Of a stretch of DNA of 64,000 bases, positions 23,821 through 34,480 are shown piece after piece (position 1 is the first letter of the stretch; each line of letters begins with the position of its first letter). The notes beneath the pieces were generated by a model. That model searched no databases, had not been told where the DNA came from, and saw only the letters and a program-made list of their open reading frames with translations. Made by a program: the position numbers and the translations under genes. The DNA comes from Cacajao melanocephalus (Eukaryota; Chordata; Mammalia; Primates; Pitheciidae). The stretch is from assembly GCA_963573385.1 (NCBI GenBank), contig CAUYLG010063090.1:20668-84667 (forward strand). Direction: 5' to 3'.

Positions 23821-24264
23821 TCTGTACCCCTCACCCCTCAATTTCTGTGACCCGAATTACTGTTTGTTTCCTCCACTTCTCCACCCATTTCTTTCATCTG
23901 TTGACTACACTCAGAGTCAAGGAGAGGTTTCTTGATGAATTTCCATTGATGATGGAGAAGACTGTGTGATTCACCTAGTTACCCCATGGCTGGACCCACC
24001 TCATAGCCAGTGGGTCCCTGGCCTCAGTGGACGTGTCCCTCTTGTGCTAGTCTCCTCTAGAAGCCTTCGAGCCTGTCATCCATCTGCTTCTGCCTTCCTG
24101 AAGCCTGCTTAGATGTTCCGTGGAGGGCCATTTCTCCCACTGAGGCTGGCATCTTTACTGACTCAAAGCCATTTGTTTCCAGTGTTAGGCCTGCCATCCA
24201 GGCTCCAGCTTCCCTGTCCAGGTAGGATTTGCCCTCTTTTTAGCTCCTCCCCAGGGTTGTGCCA
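23821..24264. other. unassigned non-coding sequence
   Basis: No repeat or exon recognised. Confidence 0.45.
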
Positions 24265-24450
24265 AATGGGATAGTGGTAGTGCTTAACATTCTCCGGACT
24301 CAAACTACTTGGGGTTGAATCCTGGCATTAGCTCTAGTTATTGGGGGGTTTGGGGCAAGTTACTCCACTTCTCTGGCCTTCAGTTTCCTCCTTTATAAAA
24401 TGGCACACCACTCAGTATGCAGCACACTTTAGCTCTTACCTTTATTTTCT
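24265..24450 (+). repeat. MIR SINE
   Basis: Sense MIR with 'gatagtggtagtgcttaaca', 'cttggggttgaatcctggca', 'gggcaagttactccacttct', 'cttcagtttcctcctttata' and 'aaatgg'. The 5' and core regions are present and the 3' end is eroded. Confidence 0.82.
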
Positions 24451-24498
24451 GAAATCTGGAGAAGATAATGTAATTTATGTTTGAAACCCATATTTCTA

Positions 24499-24802
<304 letters not shown>

Positions 24803-25744
24803 ATATTGTTGCTTTTCCCTTCTCTATGCTCTTTCCTTTTAGTCTGGCCTCAGAGGTGTTTCTGCTCATATCATTTGGCCATAGGTAGCAGGCAGTTTTC
24901 CTGAACAGCATCCTATGAATCAGTGAGCTGTGGGCAGCTCACCTAACTTCTCTCCAGTAAGGAGGTTGGCCTGATTCCTGGTTTCCAGGGTATCCTTCAG
25001 ACCCATGTTCTGTTCAGTATTTTAGGACACATTTAAATCAGAGTGTGAAAAATTCTAGATTGAGACCTGGTGTAGCAGATGTATTTGAATGCAGGGGTTA
25101 GAGCCCTTGAAAGAGACCAATCCATTCTAACCTTCGATTCTCACTTCTGCCCTGTCTCCTATCCTGCTACAGACCCCCTGGAAGCCTTGGCTCCGGCAGG
25201 TTACAAAATGCAGGAGCCTGGTGGCCACACCTTGCCCTTACACAGCTCCTGACTCAGCAGGACTCTTCTCTCCCTTGCCTTGCTTCACCGTGTTCCCCTG
25301 GGGAAACTGCTGCACCTCTGTGGGATTAAGCTGGAGCTTGGTGTTTGTCACCCTATAACCACCCCTCTAACACTTGGCCCACTCTTGGTTGCTTGGGATC
25401 TGTATCCAGCACAGTTTGTTATCACAGTAGGGCCACAATAAACAATGAGTGAATGATTTCCTACAGAAGGATTTGGAGTAGTTTGCTACCAAAGGTCTTT
25501 TCCAGCTGTGAGATTTGTTGCTTTGGAAATTCCTAGCAGTTTTAACTGGTCTTCTGAGAAGAAACATCATACAGTGTTTATTTGCACTCTGATGCCCCTT
25601 TTCCACAATAATGACTTCCCATTGAAATGCGTTCCTGGTTTTAAAGAATTTTGCCATTTCCTTTTCTAGCGCGCAAGACCACCCCATTGCCCTTGGATCA
25701 GTGTATCTGCCATTGGGATGATCCTTCCTTGATTTATTCTATTT
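24803..25744. other. unassigned non-coding sequence
   Basis: No repeat recognised with confidence. A minus-strand open stretch at 25367-25687 (106 codons) has no recognisable domain and no evident splice context. Confidence 0.45.
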
Positions 25745-26095
25745 ACATCACAGCAGAGCCGTGAGAATGTTATGAATTCCTCAGGAATTTTCATCATTCT
25801 ATTCCTCTGCTCAGAAAAACCAAATGAGTGCCTGGTGCCCATTGTGTCCAGGCTAAATGCTTCTGATTTAAAGGACCTTTGGTGGTCCTCCAGGAACTCT
25901 CTGCTCCTGCTGCTGTCATTCCCATTCTCCTTTCTCCAGCCACCCAGGGACGACTTGTCCCTTTCCCCTTGACACACAGTATGGCTTCTGAGCCTTCATT
26001 GCCACTGTTCTTCCTAACTTGCTCAGCTGCCTGGCCAGTTCATCACCCTGGGCATGCATTAGACCGTGACCTAGCCATTTTCTGGGGACAAGGCT
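25745..26095 (+). repeat. L2 LINE fragment (weak)
   Basis: 'attcctctgctcagaaaaac', then 'gtgtccaggctaaatgcttc', 'aaaggacctttggtggtcct' and 'gagccttcattgccactgtt' roughly follow sense L2 order. The minus-strand open frame of 103 codons across it is therefore antisense repeat. Confidence 0.5.
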
Positions 26096-26514
26096 TCTAG
26101 TTTTCATTTTCGATCTGATTCTTTGACCAATTCAGGCTCTTCTCTTCTGAGAAGATTTTAGTCTTTAAAACCTTACCCTAGACTGGTTATTCCTCAAAGG
26201 CTTAACACTGAATACAATTTGTATTACATTATAATGCATTCTTAAGTTTTTTTTTTTGACCTCCATGAATTGCTTGTAACTGCCTTGCTGTCATGAGCTA
26301 TTGTCGTCTGCTCTTTGGAAATTGCCTAGGGTAGTTCTTGGCTTGTATAGCTGCTCAAACAGACATTTGTTGAACAGCAATAGCATTTTCCAAGTGGGAA
26401 CATAGACAGCAAGGACAGTGGAATTAAAAGGTGATGATGAAGTTTTCCTTTTTTTTTTTTTTTTCCTACCTAGCTCAGGTCTGATGAGAGAGGAAAGTAC
26501 ATCCAACTAGTATC
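26096..26514. other. unassigned non-coding sequence
   Basis: AT-rich, with a T tract at 26448-26464. No mobile element assigned. Confidence 0.45.
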
Positions 26515-26802
26515 GGCCAATTGAGCAGGGTGGCTTAAGCTTGTAATCCTAGTACTTTGGGAGGCCGAGGTGGGCGGATCATCTATGGTCAGGAGTTCAA
26601 GACCAGCCTGGCTAACGTGGTGGAAACCCCATCTCAACTGAAAATACTAAAATTATCTGGGCGTGGTGGTGCCTTCCTGTAATCCTAGCTACTCGGGAGG
26701 GTGAAGCATGAGAATTGCTTGAACCCAGGAGGTGGAGGTGGTGGTAAGCCGAGATCACGCCACTGCACTGCAGTCTGGGTGACAGAGCAAGACTCCATCT
26801 CT
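26515..26802 (+). repeat. Alu element ending in a compound microsatellite
   Basis: A plus-strand dimeric Alu, with 'tactttgggaggccgaggtg', 'gttcaagaccagcctggcta' and 'gcactgcagtctgggtgaca'. It starts with an unusual 'ggccaattgagcagggtggc'. Instead of a poly-A tail the 3' end runs straight into CG, CT and CA repeats. Confidence 0.93.
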
Positions 26803-26870
26803 CTTGCGCGCGCGCGCTCTCTCTCTCTCTCTCACACTCACATACACACACCCACAAACACACACACATA
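26803..26870. repeat. compound (GC)6-(CT)n-(CA)n microsatellite
   Basis: Twelve bases of alternating GC at 26806-26817, then CT repeats to about 26832, then CA-rich sequence to 26869. Alternating purine-pyrimidine GC plus CA is the composition that most readily adopts Z-DNA. It grew from the tail of the preceding Alu. Confidence 0.93.
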
Positions 26871-27164
26871 TGTATTGGCGTTAATTATAAAGGGAAAGTT
26901 TAAATGGTTCCCAGAGCTTTCCATGATTTCATGCCTAGGCAAAGCCCATTATTCTCGAGGACAACTTCTTATCCCTGTCTTGTTTCGGTTGGTGATGCTG
27001 CTCTGACATGCTGGCTGGGTTGGAGGAAGATACATTGAAGAGATCAAAAGTTCTGGTTTAGATCCGATGCCATGCTCAGCCATGGGCCAGTGACCCCACT
27101 GTCAACCTCCTAGAGCAGAATCATGAAGCTTAAAGCTGGGAAGGGCCTTTTGAGGTTCCTCAGA

Positions 27165-27300
27165 CCACTTTGTCCATCCATCCATCCATTCATGCATTCA
27201 GCAAATATTTATCAGGAAATTACTAAGTACGAAGTTTTATACGAAGCACCACGGAGAGTCCCCAAGGCAGCATGCAGTCTAAGTCAGAGAGCCAGCGTCA
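27165..27300 (-). repeat. L2 3' end, antisense, with (CATC)n
   Basis: A short CATC array (27175-27192), then 'ttcatgcattcagcaaatat', 'ttatcaggaaattactaagt' and 'gagagtccccaaggcagcat'. This fits the reverse complement of an L2 3' end, whose tetranucleotide tail comes first in this orientation. Confidence 0.6.
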
Positions 27301-27564
27301 GTTAAATGGGGACTCACTGGAGGGTGTTATGATCATATAGTTGAATGACCTTTAATTAAGGATTTTAAACACCTTTCTTAAGATTTGTTGATATTAAGAA
27401 ATTAAGAATTTAAGAATTAAGATGGGGAATAGGTAGCTCTAAACCACCATGCCATCCGGACCACCCTGAATGGAGGAGAATGAGTTATGAAGGAAGACGC
27501 TACTGCCTCACCCACGGTGAGTTCAAATCCAAGTGCAGTCTTGGTATTCATTCAGTGTAAAACA

Positions 27565-27860
27565 CTAGTTAGGGGTAAAGCTAGACAGATCCTACATATG
27601 AGTCCCAGTCCCACTCTTCTTAGATCTGTGGCCCTCTGGTAAGTTACTTCACCTTGCTCAGTCTTGGCTTTCTTACTTCTAGAACAGGGCCTGACACCAG
27701 AAACCTCACAGGTCTAGGCAGCTTCGTGGAGTGGTGGGATTGCGTTTTCAGGGTCTTGGTCTGGATTTTAACCCTAGTTCTGCTAACAGTCGAGTGGTGG
27801 GTTTTCGGAGAAGTCACTTCCCGTGTGTCTCATTTCACTCAGTGGTATAAACGTGGTAAT
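27565..27860 (+). repeat. two MIR fragments in tandem
   Basis: The first (27565-27680) has 'ggtaaagctagacagatcct', 'ctgtggccctctggtaagtt' and 'acttcaccttgctcagtctt'. The second (27690-27860) restarts with 'tggagtggtgggattgcgtt', 'ctggattttaaccctagttc' and 'ggagaagtcacttcccgtgt', reaching 'ctcagtggtataaacgtggt'. Both are sense MIR core, so they are separate insertions. Confidence 0.68.
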
Positions 27861-27865
27861 GACTG

Positions 27866-28241
27866 TGATTGGCTGAATTGTGCTCCATTTCCAGAGTTTA
27901 TTGAAGCCCTAACCCCCAGTACCCAGGAATGTGACTGTTTGGGGATCGCGTCTTTACAGAGGTGATTAAAGTAAAATGAGGTCATTACGGTGGACCCTAG
28001 TCTAATCTGGCTGATGTGTCTGTAAGAGGAGGAGATCAGGGCACAGATACAGAGGAAAGACCCCGTGAAGACACAGGCAGAAGACAGCCACCTGCAGGCC
28101 AAGGACAGGCCTCAGAAGAAACTAACTCTGCCAAAGTTTTGATACCAGACTTCCAGCCTCCAGAAGTGTAAGAGAATGAATTTCTGTTGTTTCAGCCCCA
28201 CAGTCTCGTATTCTGTTGCAGCTGCCCTAGCAACACAGTAC
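27866..28241 (+). repeat. MLT1 (ERVL-MaLR) LTR
   Basis: Sense MLT1: 'tgattggctgaattgtgctc', 'ttgaagccctaacccccagt', 'aaaatgaggtcattacggtg', 'ccgtgaagacacaggcagaa', 'gataccagacttccagcctc', 'gaatttctgttgtttcagcc' and 'cagctgccctagcaacacag'. Close to full length, and solo. Confidence 0.92.
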
Positions 28242-28440
28242 GATGACAATCACCTGAAGAGATGAAATACCACAGGCAGGCATGTAATGTCTGTGTTATG
28301 GCGAGTGGCACTCAGGAGGGCTCCTGGCTGGGCTAGGTATGAGGGTCTCTGTGTATACACTGGCCACCTCAGCTCCCTTCCAGAGCCCTTTTTCCTTATA
28401 GACAGCCTCAGTGCCTCGTGCACTGTCATGTTCCTTAGAT

Positions 28441-28634
28441 TTTCCTTTTTCTCTTCCCTCCTCCCCTCCCTCCCCCTCCGTCCTCCTCCTCCCCCTCTCC
28501 CTCTCCCCCCCCCCTCCAATCTCCCTCTTCCCCCTTCTCCTCCCCCCTTCCCCCTCCCTCTCCGCCTCCCTCCCTTTCCTCCTTCCCTTCCTTCCTTCCC
28601 TCCTTCCCTTCTTCCTCTTTCCCTCTTTCCCTCC
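28441..28634. repeat. 194-bp homopyrimidine tract
   Basis: Only four purines in 194 bases: G at 28480, AA at 28518-28519 and G at 28564. Everything else is C or T, with CCTCCC- and CTTCC-type motifs and a run of ten C at 28505-28514. The minus strand is the matching polypurine tract. Sequence of this kind can form triplex (H-DNA) and, on the G-rich strand, possibly quadruplex. The open frames across it (Ser/Pro/Leu or Gly/Glu/Arg low complexity) are artefacts of composition. Confidence 0.97.
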
Positions 28635-30084
28635 AGTCCATGGAGGCCAGACTCACAACGGTGCCAAGCTTGGTTGAAAACACTCTTTTCTCCTCTGGGA
28701 CAGGTGCTTTCTCAGTCCTGAGCCTGACGTTCTACACGGTGGCCAAGGGAATTTTCCCTAAGGGTCCTACTGGGTGATATTTGGGACTGGATCCTTCTCA
28801 GCAGCTTGGACATCATCAGCTTGGTCAAGTGTCATCCTCTGTAAGGCCCTGGCTCAGTCCATCCTGTGTGTGTATGCACATGTCCATGTGATGATGCGTC
28901 TCTGCTTGGCGATTCTGCAGACACTTCCAGAGCTCAGCACACTCTGGTTCCCTAGTTTCCATCTCTCTGGCTTTCTCAGATACGCTTGATAGCATTGATT
29001 TTTATGGGGGTTCTCGCCCCCAGGGCCCTCACAGTGCTACTAAAATCATAACAGTGACATCAGCCACTTGGGTGTGTGGGTCGACTGTGGGAGGCAGCTC
29101 CATCTGGAAACTAAAAAGAGACACAAAATCCTCTTCTTTTGCTTCCCCCGGACTTATCTGTATCTTTGCAGGTAGACAGGGCCAAGTGGAGAATTTACAA
29201 ATTGACACTTTTCTAAAGCAGCTTGATATTTTAGAAAGTTCCCTTGATTCCAAAGAACCAAGAGCCGGAGTAAGATTGGCTGCAAAGCCAGAGCAGTTAG
29301 AGAAAGGCAGGAGCATGATGCATGTGTGCTTGGAAAACCTTGGTTGTGCATCACAAATGTAGCCCATAGACCCCGGCTATAGGATTACAGGAACCTCATA
29401 ACCACTTCCAGCTGTTAATACCTTGTGACTTTCTAAATTACCGTAAAAGAGGATCCCTGGCAAGCCAACATTGATTTTATACATGTTGTTATATGGAGGT
29501 TGAATCCTTTTCCTACTCATCTGGATAGTCCCTGTATTTTACTCATGGACTCACAGTAAGATGATGGAGCTGCTTGTGCCAGGGGGCAGGTGTGGCCCCG
29601 GGAGCTCTCCCTTTCTTGCCTGGCAGATCCAGCTAGTGTCAGGGCAGTGAGGGAGGGAAGCCAGCATGCTTTTCCCCATTCCCTCCCACCTCTTTAGTAG
29701 CCATGACATTATTCAGCTAGAATAGGTCTCGTGTGCCAGTTCGGGATCTACTGAAGGTGACGGAATTCTTACTCGATGATGGGGTAACGGTTTCTTTTTC
29801 AGGCTGCTTTCATTCTGCAGTGGTTTCAGGATGTGAGATGCTCTGGATCAGGAAGAATCTGAGGTTGTACCTGCCTTAGGGCAGAAAAGGGCCAATTCAT
29901 GGGGATTTATGTCTCTTGTCTTTTGATGAAAAGAACTTCTAAGAAGGTAGGTTAGCTATGCAGATGATCTGGGCCCAGGTGTCCTCTCTGTGGATTTGCT
30001 GAATCATTTCCTTTCTTTAAAGCGATTCAGTTTATTTTTACTAGAACCCCTTCCATCCTCTTCCAGGGGAAGAGTCTGAAATTA
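28635..30084. other. unassigned sequence holding a candidate exon
   Basis: No interspersed repeat recognised in about 1.45 kb, which is unusual here. It has open frames on both strands at 29029-29367 and a splice-flanked segment at 29172-29269 (listed separately). The rest shows nothing diagnostic. Confidence 0.45.
29172..29269 (+). other. candidate internal exon (unconfirmed)
   Basis: A 98-bp segment preceded by a good acceptor: a pyrimidine-rich run, then 'cttatctgtatctttgcag' ending at 29171. It is followed by a donor of type GGA|GTAAGA at 29270. One frame is open throughout (and from 29054 to 29362). It translates to an acidic, leucine- and isoleucine-rich segment with i/i+3/i+4 hydrophobic spacing, as in an amphipathic helix or short coiled coil. 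I do not recognise the protein. The minus strand is also open here, so chance is a real alternative. Confidence 0.25.
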
Positions 30085-30215
30085 CATCAAGTTATTTGTT
30101 TAATAGTTGTATTAGTTGCCCTGTGACCAGGACTGACTTACCCCAGGTCACACATTGAGTTATGGGCAGAGTTGGGACTTGAATCTGTGGCTTCTTTCCT
30201 AGCCCTGAAGCTCAC
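30085..30215 (-). repeat. MIR SINE (antisense)
   Basis: 'accccaggtcacacattgag', 'ttatgggcagagttgggact', 'tgaatctgtggc' and 'ttcctagccc'. This is the antisense MIR core with its 'ggtcacacagctagt' and 'gggattcgaaccc' regions. Confidence 0.72.
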
Positions 30216-30595
30216 CCACCTTGTACCATACTCTTGCTGCTTTCTAGGAGCTCCCACCTTCCCCTTTCCTCCTCTGCAATGCAGTTGGTGCCCTGAGAGA
30301 GAGCTTTCCCTCTGTTCCAGGCCCTCATGAGGTCCCTCTTGGCCGTTGGAGGCGGTACCTTGGAGGCCTGTGTGGGGGTGTGGGTTGAGCCGTGAGATCC
30401 GTGTTTGCTATAATGGGAAGCAACCCCCAGAAGAGAATGACATACATTTGTATGCAGCCAGTCTGATGGGGTTGAAATAAACTCAGTGCTGATCAAATGA
30501 CATACAGCCAGCACATCGCAGGGAAGACAAACCAACATGGAATGCAGATTTTTCTCACTTTAGAAACCTTCTTTCTTGTCGCCCGCCTGGAGCAG
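30216..30595. other. unassigned non-coding sequence
   Basis: No repeat or exon recognised. Confidence 0.45.
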
Positions 30596-30840
30596 TTAAC
30601 TATTAGGAGCCAGCCCTGTGTTCAGATCCATTTATTGATGGATGTGTTTTGCATTTGTAATCTGTGGGACTCTTGGGGGATGTCTCTTTTCTGAGCTCCA
30701 GTTCGTTCATCTGTAAACTGGACGTGTTAATGCTAACTCACAGATTTTTAAGTAATGTAAGTGCCTTGCGCAACGCCTACACATATTAAGCATTCAGTAG
30801 TAGGTAGGTGCTGTTACCATCATCGGCAGCATTATCATGT
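30596..30840 (+). repeat. MIR SINE
   Basis: 'gccagccctgtgttcagatc', 'tctgagctccagttcgttca', 'tctgtaaactggacgtgtta', 'aagtgccttgcgcaacgcct' and 'agcattcagtagtaggtagg' follow sense MIR from the core to the 3' end. Confidence 0.72.
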
Positions 30841-30974
30841 TTATTGCCTTATTGACTTGGATGAACGCGGTAGTGTATGTAAATAAAGTAGTCAGTGTAG
30901 AGCCTGGCCTATGGTTATCTGTAATAAATGAAAGCTGTTGAAGTAGTGTGGGATAACTGAAAGACCTGAATACT

Positions 30975-31205
30975 TCAGCAGACACAATGAGGTGGGACTT
31001 AGATTCTTCTCCCAGCTCCGTCTCAAAATAACTGCATTGCCTTGAGCAAGTCACTTTGCTTTCCGTGACTTCACTTTCCCCATCAGTGAAATGGGGCTGA
31101 GCATTGTGTGGTACCGGAAAAGAATAACTGAAGTGCTTAGCTCCTTGCTGGAACGAAGTAGGGGTTTCAGCACTGCTGTCTGATCTGTGTCGCTGGTGGC
31201 ATCAA
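30975..31205 (+). repeat. MIR SINE
   Basis: A second sense MIR about 130 bp after the first. It has 'ggtgggacttagattcttct', 'ccttgagcaagtcactttgc', 'cttcactttccccatcagtg' and 'aaatggggctgagcattgtg'. It is distinct in sequence from the preceding copy, so it is not a recent duplication. Confidence 0.75.
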
Positions 31206-31564
31206 CATCGTTCTTCCTGGAGGGACCCAGGTCATCACAGAAACCATCCATTGTGTGTATCCTTTAACTCCGAGATCGACCTTTCGACTCAACGCTTTTA
31301 TTTTCAGGGAAGTACTGTCCCCAAATACAGACTCTAAAAGAAAAGGTGGAAGGGGGTGGAATAGACCCTGCAGGAATCTGTTCATGACAGCACTGCTGAA
31401 TACAGCTCAAAATCGAGGCATCAGCAGGGCCCAACGTTGCCAGGTGTGTGTTGTGTTGTGTGCATTTCCACCACAGAGCCCTCTGTAGCTGTGGGACCTG
31501 TCAGATGCACGGGAAGTATCACTTTCTAATTTGTGGGGTGCTCCATGATGGCAAGCATTGGTGA
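31206..31564. other. unassigned sequence with a weak splice-flanked frame
   Basis: A 136-bp segment, 31308-31443, lies between 'ttttattttcag' and a donor 'gccag|gtgtgt' and is open in one frame. The resulting Arg/Lys/Asn-rich peptide is not convincing. No repeat recognised. Confidence 0.35.
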
Positions 31565-31670
31565 TGGCCACACCCTACTGTTTTGATGGAGGGACGGTGA
31601 CTTGGCCAAGGTTGCACATCCGTGAAGTTTCTCAGTGAGGATTTGTGCCTTGGGTCCTCCTCGGTGTGGG
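31565..31670 (-). repeat. MIR fragment (antisense)
   Basis: 'ggtgacttggccaaggttgc', 'acatccgtgaagtttctcag' and 'gaggatttgtgccttgggtc' match the antisense MIR core. Confidence 0.62.
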
Positions 31671-32564
31671 TCCCTTGCTTTGGCAACAGCCAAAGCACTG
31701 CTTTAGAGCCTCTGCGTGTCTGGCCGTGGCCTCAGGGGTCTAGCGGCAGTGCTAGAGCAGACCCTGCTTGTCAGATCCGGGGTTGCTTAGAGGCCACCTA
31801 AGTGATTCCTTTGGCAGCAAGCAACATTCCACCAAGGACACAGCTGGCAGCGGCCCTGACAAGGGGTGTGTGAGTGCATAAGGGTTAGTATACCAAGAGT
31901 GAGTGGGAAGGACAGGGAGGCCGGCTGGAATTCTGCCATTCAAGGCTTTTCTGTGTGTAGACAGAGACTGGGCAGAGGTATGTAGAGAACCATGTGTAGG
32001 TGGATTATTATCTTGGCCAGGCTTCACTGATGGATGCTGTGCCGTGCAACAGCCGCGCTCAGGGAATTAGGCTCAGTTGCAAGAGGATCCCGGCAGCTGA
32101 GGGTACTGCCCAAAAGGATCGTGGAGAGCTCGATAATGGAATGTTCACAAACCTTCTGGTCCTAAGAGAGCACTGGGTGAGCATGGGTTGCCTGTCTGTA
32201 CCTGGAGTTGGGGCAGGTGGGACATTGGAACGAGGCCTTTTTAGGCATATGTCAGTCATCAGGCCAGGATTTGGGGGAGAAATCCCCAATTTCTAGTAAG
32301 TCCCACTCTCTGCACACCTGTGCTCATATTGGATCACAGCCCTGCAGATACAAGTATGCATCTTCAAGAACATTAGAGTGCGATTTGTAGGAATGAAATA
32401 GAATTACATATTACATTAGGTGATTCTTTGTTTTATACAGTCATTGCAGTCTGTAAGAAAAGAAATGAGTCAATAAAATGGAGAATTAGACATATGGTCA
32501 TTCCTAAGATTTAAGAGCTAGAAATTTGACACTTCAGTGCCTTAGTATCCCTCTGCTAATACGC
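31671..32564. other. unassigned non-coding sequence
   Basis: No repeat recognised. Somewhat GC-rich to about 32290, then AT-rich. Open frames overlap on both strands at 32000-32296 and look fortuitous. Confidence 0.45.
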
Positions 32565-32710
32565 TTTAGTGGAAGCTCCTCATTGAGGATAAAACTTAAA
32601 CTCAACCTGATGCACAGATCCTTCCATGACTTGGCCTGAGCCAGCCTGCCTCCTCTTCATTTTTCTCATGTTCTTCTGTAACATTCTGGAAGACACACCT
32701 TAACACTTGT

Positions 32711-33203
32711 ATGTTAGTTTCCTGTTGCTGCTCTATGAGGTCACCACAAACTTAGTGGTTAAAATAATACAGATTTAGTCTTTTATAGTTCTGGAGGTTA
32801 GAAGTCCACAATCAGTCTCACTGGACTAAAGGCAGGGTACCCACGGGGCTGTTCCCTTCTGGAAGCTCTGAGGGAGAATCCCATCCCCTTGCCTTTTTCA
32901 GCTTCTAGCAGCCACCTGCGGCCCTTGGCTTGTGGCCTCATCCTCCATCTGCAAAATGAATCACACCACTTTCTGCCTCCATTATCACACCGACATTCGA
33001 CTGACACCGACTCTTCCTGCGTCTCTCTTGTGAGGACCTTTGTGATTATATCAGGCCCAGCAGGATAATCTGGGATCATCTTCCACCTCGAGGTCTTTAA
33101 TTGTACCTACAGAGTCCTTTTTTGTTCTATAATGCGATACTCACAAATATCAGGAATGATCAGGTAGTCATCTTTGGGGGGCATTATTTAGCCTATCATG
33201 ATA
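32711..33203 (-). repeat. MaLR-like LTR (antisense)
   Basis: 'atgttagtttcctgttgctg', 'accacaaacttagtggttaa', 'atagttctggaggttagaag', 'ggaagctctgagggagaatc', 'cttggcttgtggcctcatcc' and, at the far end, 'ttatttagcctatcatgata'. This is the antisense arrangement of MLT1-type LTRs, although the exact family is uncertain. It inserted into the L2. Confidence 0.75.
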
Positions 33204-33206
33204 CAG

Positions 33207-33530
33207 CTCTTTTTTCTTTATTTTTTTTTTTCTACTTTGAGTTCTGGGATACATGTGCCGCGGTGGTTTGCTGCACCTATCAGCCGGTCATCTGGGTTTT
33301 AAGCCCTGCCTGTGTTAGATATTTGTCCTAATGTTCTCCCTCCCCTTTTCCTCTACCCTCTACAGGCCCTGGTGTGTGATATTCCCCTCCCTGTGTCCAT
33401 GTGTTCTCATTGTTCAGCTCCCACATGTGACTGAGCACATGTGGTGTTTGGTTCTCTGTTCCTGTGTTAGTTTGCTGAGGATGATGGTTTTGAGCTTCAT
33501 CTAAGACCCTGCACAGGATGTGAACTCAGG
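33207..33530 (-). repeat. 5'-truncated L1 3' end (antisense)
   Basis: Begins with a decayed T tract (33210-33231), then 'ctactttgagttctgggata', 'catgtgccgcggtggtttgc', 'ccatgtgttctcattgttca' and 'gatggttttgagcttcatct'. It ends near 'ggatgtgaactca'. About 320 bp of the L1 3' end (L1P or L1MA type) is retained. 'cagctctt' before it and 'ggctctct' after it may be a decayed TSD. It landed at the edge of the LTR. Confidence 0.88.
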
Positions 33531-33885
33531 CTCTCTAGTCTTTGTACCTGGTGTTCTCACTTCCTGGAACACCTTTTCTAGCCTTCTTTGCCTAGGTAAC
33601 TCCTATCTACCCAGCCCCTCAGGGTCTTCTGCTCTATAAGAAGACAGCTTTGTGCCTAATCTTTCTCCTCCCCTGTTGTTGTGGTAGTCTGCCCCTCTTC
33701 CTTGCTTATCTAATATCTTGAGCCTGTACATCTAGTAACATTTATCTCATACTGTGTTGTAGTTATAGGTCTATTTGTCTGCCTCTGTAGTCGTTGGTGA
33801 CAGGAGCTGCTGTAATCACCTTTTTGTCCCTACCACTCAGACCTGTGGCTGCACATGGTAGGCACTAATTTGATAGATGTCCAGG

Positions 33886-34329
33886 AAGATGGGGACCATA
33901 GCAGGAACTATATCCCATACCATGGAGGCATCCCAAGGAGAAGCCCTTTGTCCTGATTTGCATGTAGCCTTCCTTGTTGGCCTGGAATTACATTTCCTCC
34001 TGGAAACTGCAGTCCTTTGGGCTTCAGCTTGTCAAGATCCCGTGGTTTTCTGTCTCTTCGGCTGTCTGATTCCCTCTTTGTTGGTCTGCCGTAGATTAGC
34101 CTAAGTAAAAGTGAAGAGACAATTTCCTATTAACATTTATATTGCTTTTCTTTTCTGTTTCTTGGTGAGGCCCTGAAGACTGGGATGGCTGCAGAAAATG
34201 TTCTTCCGTCTAAATAATGTCCCTGTTGGGGGGTAGATTCTGGCTTTTTGCTGGGCCTTGGAGAATGGTGGGTGTGGTGGACACATGAGCCTCAGGAAAA
34301 AATTAAGACACAGAGGTCAGTCCGGAAAC
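33886..34329. other. unassigned non-coding sequence
   Basis: No repeat or exon recognised. Confidence 0.45.
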
Positions 34330-34480
34330 TGCAGGTGATACTCAGCAAATGCATATTGAGTGCCTACTGTGTGTCTGTACCCATGCTGCATCTTGGTGCA
34401 TACACTTCATATATAGCACATCTCCTTGACTCCCTGGAACAACCCTGCGAAATGCAGCCACCATTATTGGAGGACGTGGC
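34330..34480 (-). repeat. MIR/L2-type fragment, antisense
   Basis: 'gcatattgagtgcctactgt', 'gtgtctgtacccatgctgca' and 'tccctggaacaaccctgcga' resemble an antisense MIR 3' half. Confidence 0.55.

Larger units (their letters stand above)
32565..33885 (+). repeat. L2 LINE, split by an LTR and an L1
   Basis: The first part (32565-32710) has 'gctcctcattgaggataaaa', 'cttaaactcaacctgatgca' and 'ccttccatgacttggcctga'. The second part (33531-33885) has 'cttcctggaacaccttttct', 'cagcccctcagggtcttctg', 'ttatctcatactgtgttgta' and 'gcacatggtaggcactaatt'. The order is sense L2, and the 820 bp between are later insertions. Confidence 0.82.

Noticed and set aside
28287..28721. Ser/Pro/Leu low-complexity frame of 144 codons and the antisense Gly/Glu/Arg frame
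   Set aside because: Direct consequence of the homopyrimidine tract, not coding sequence.
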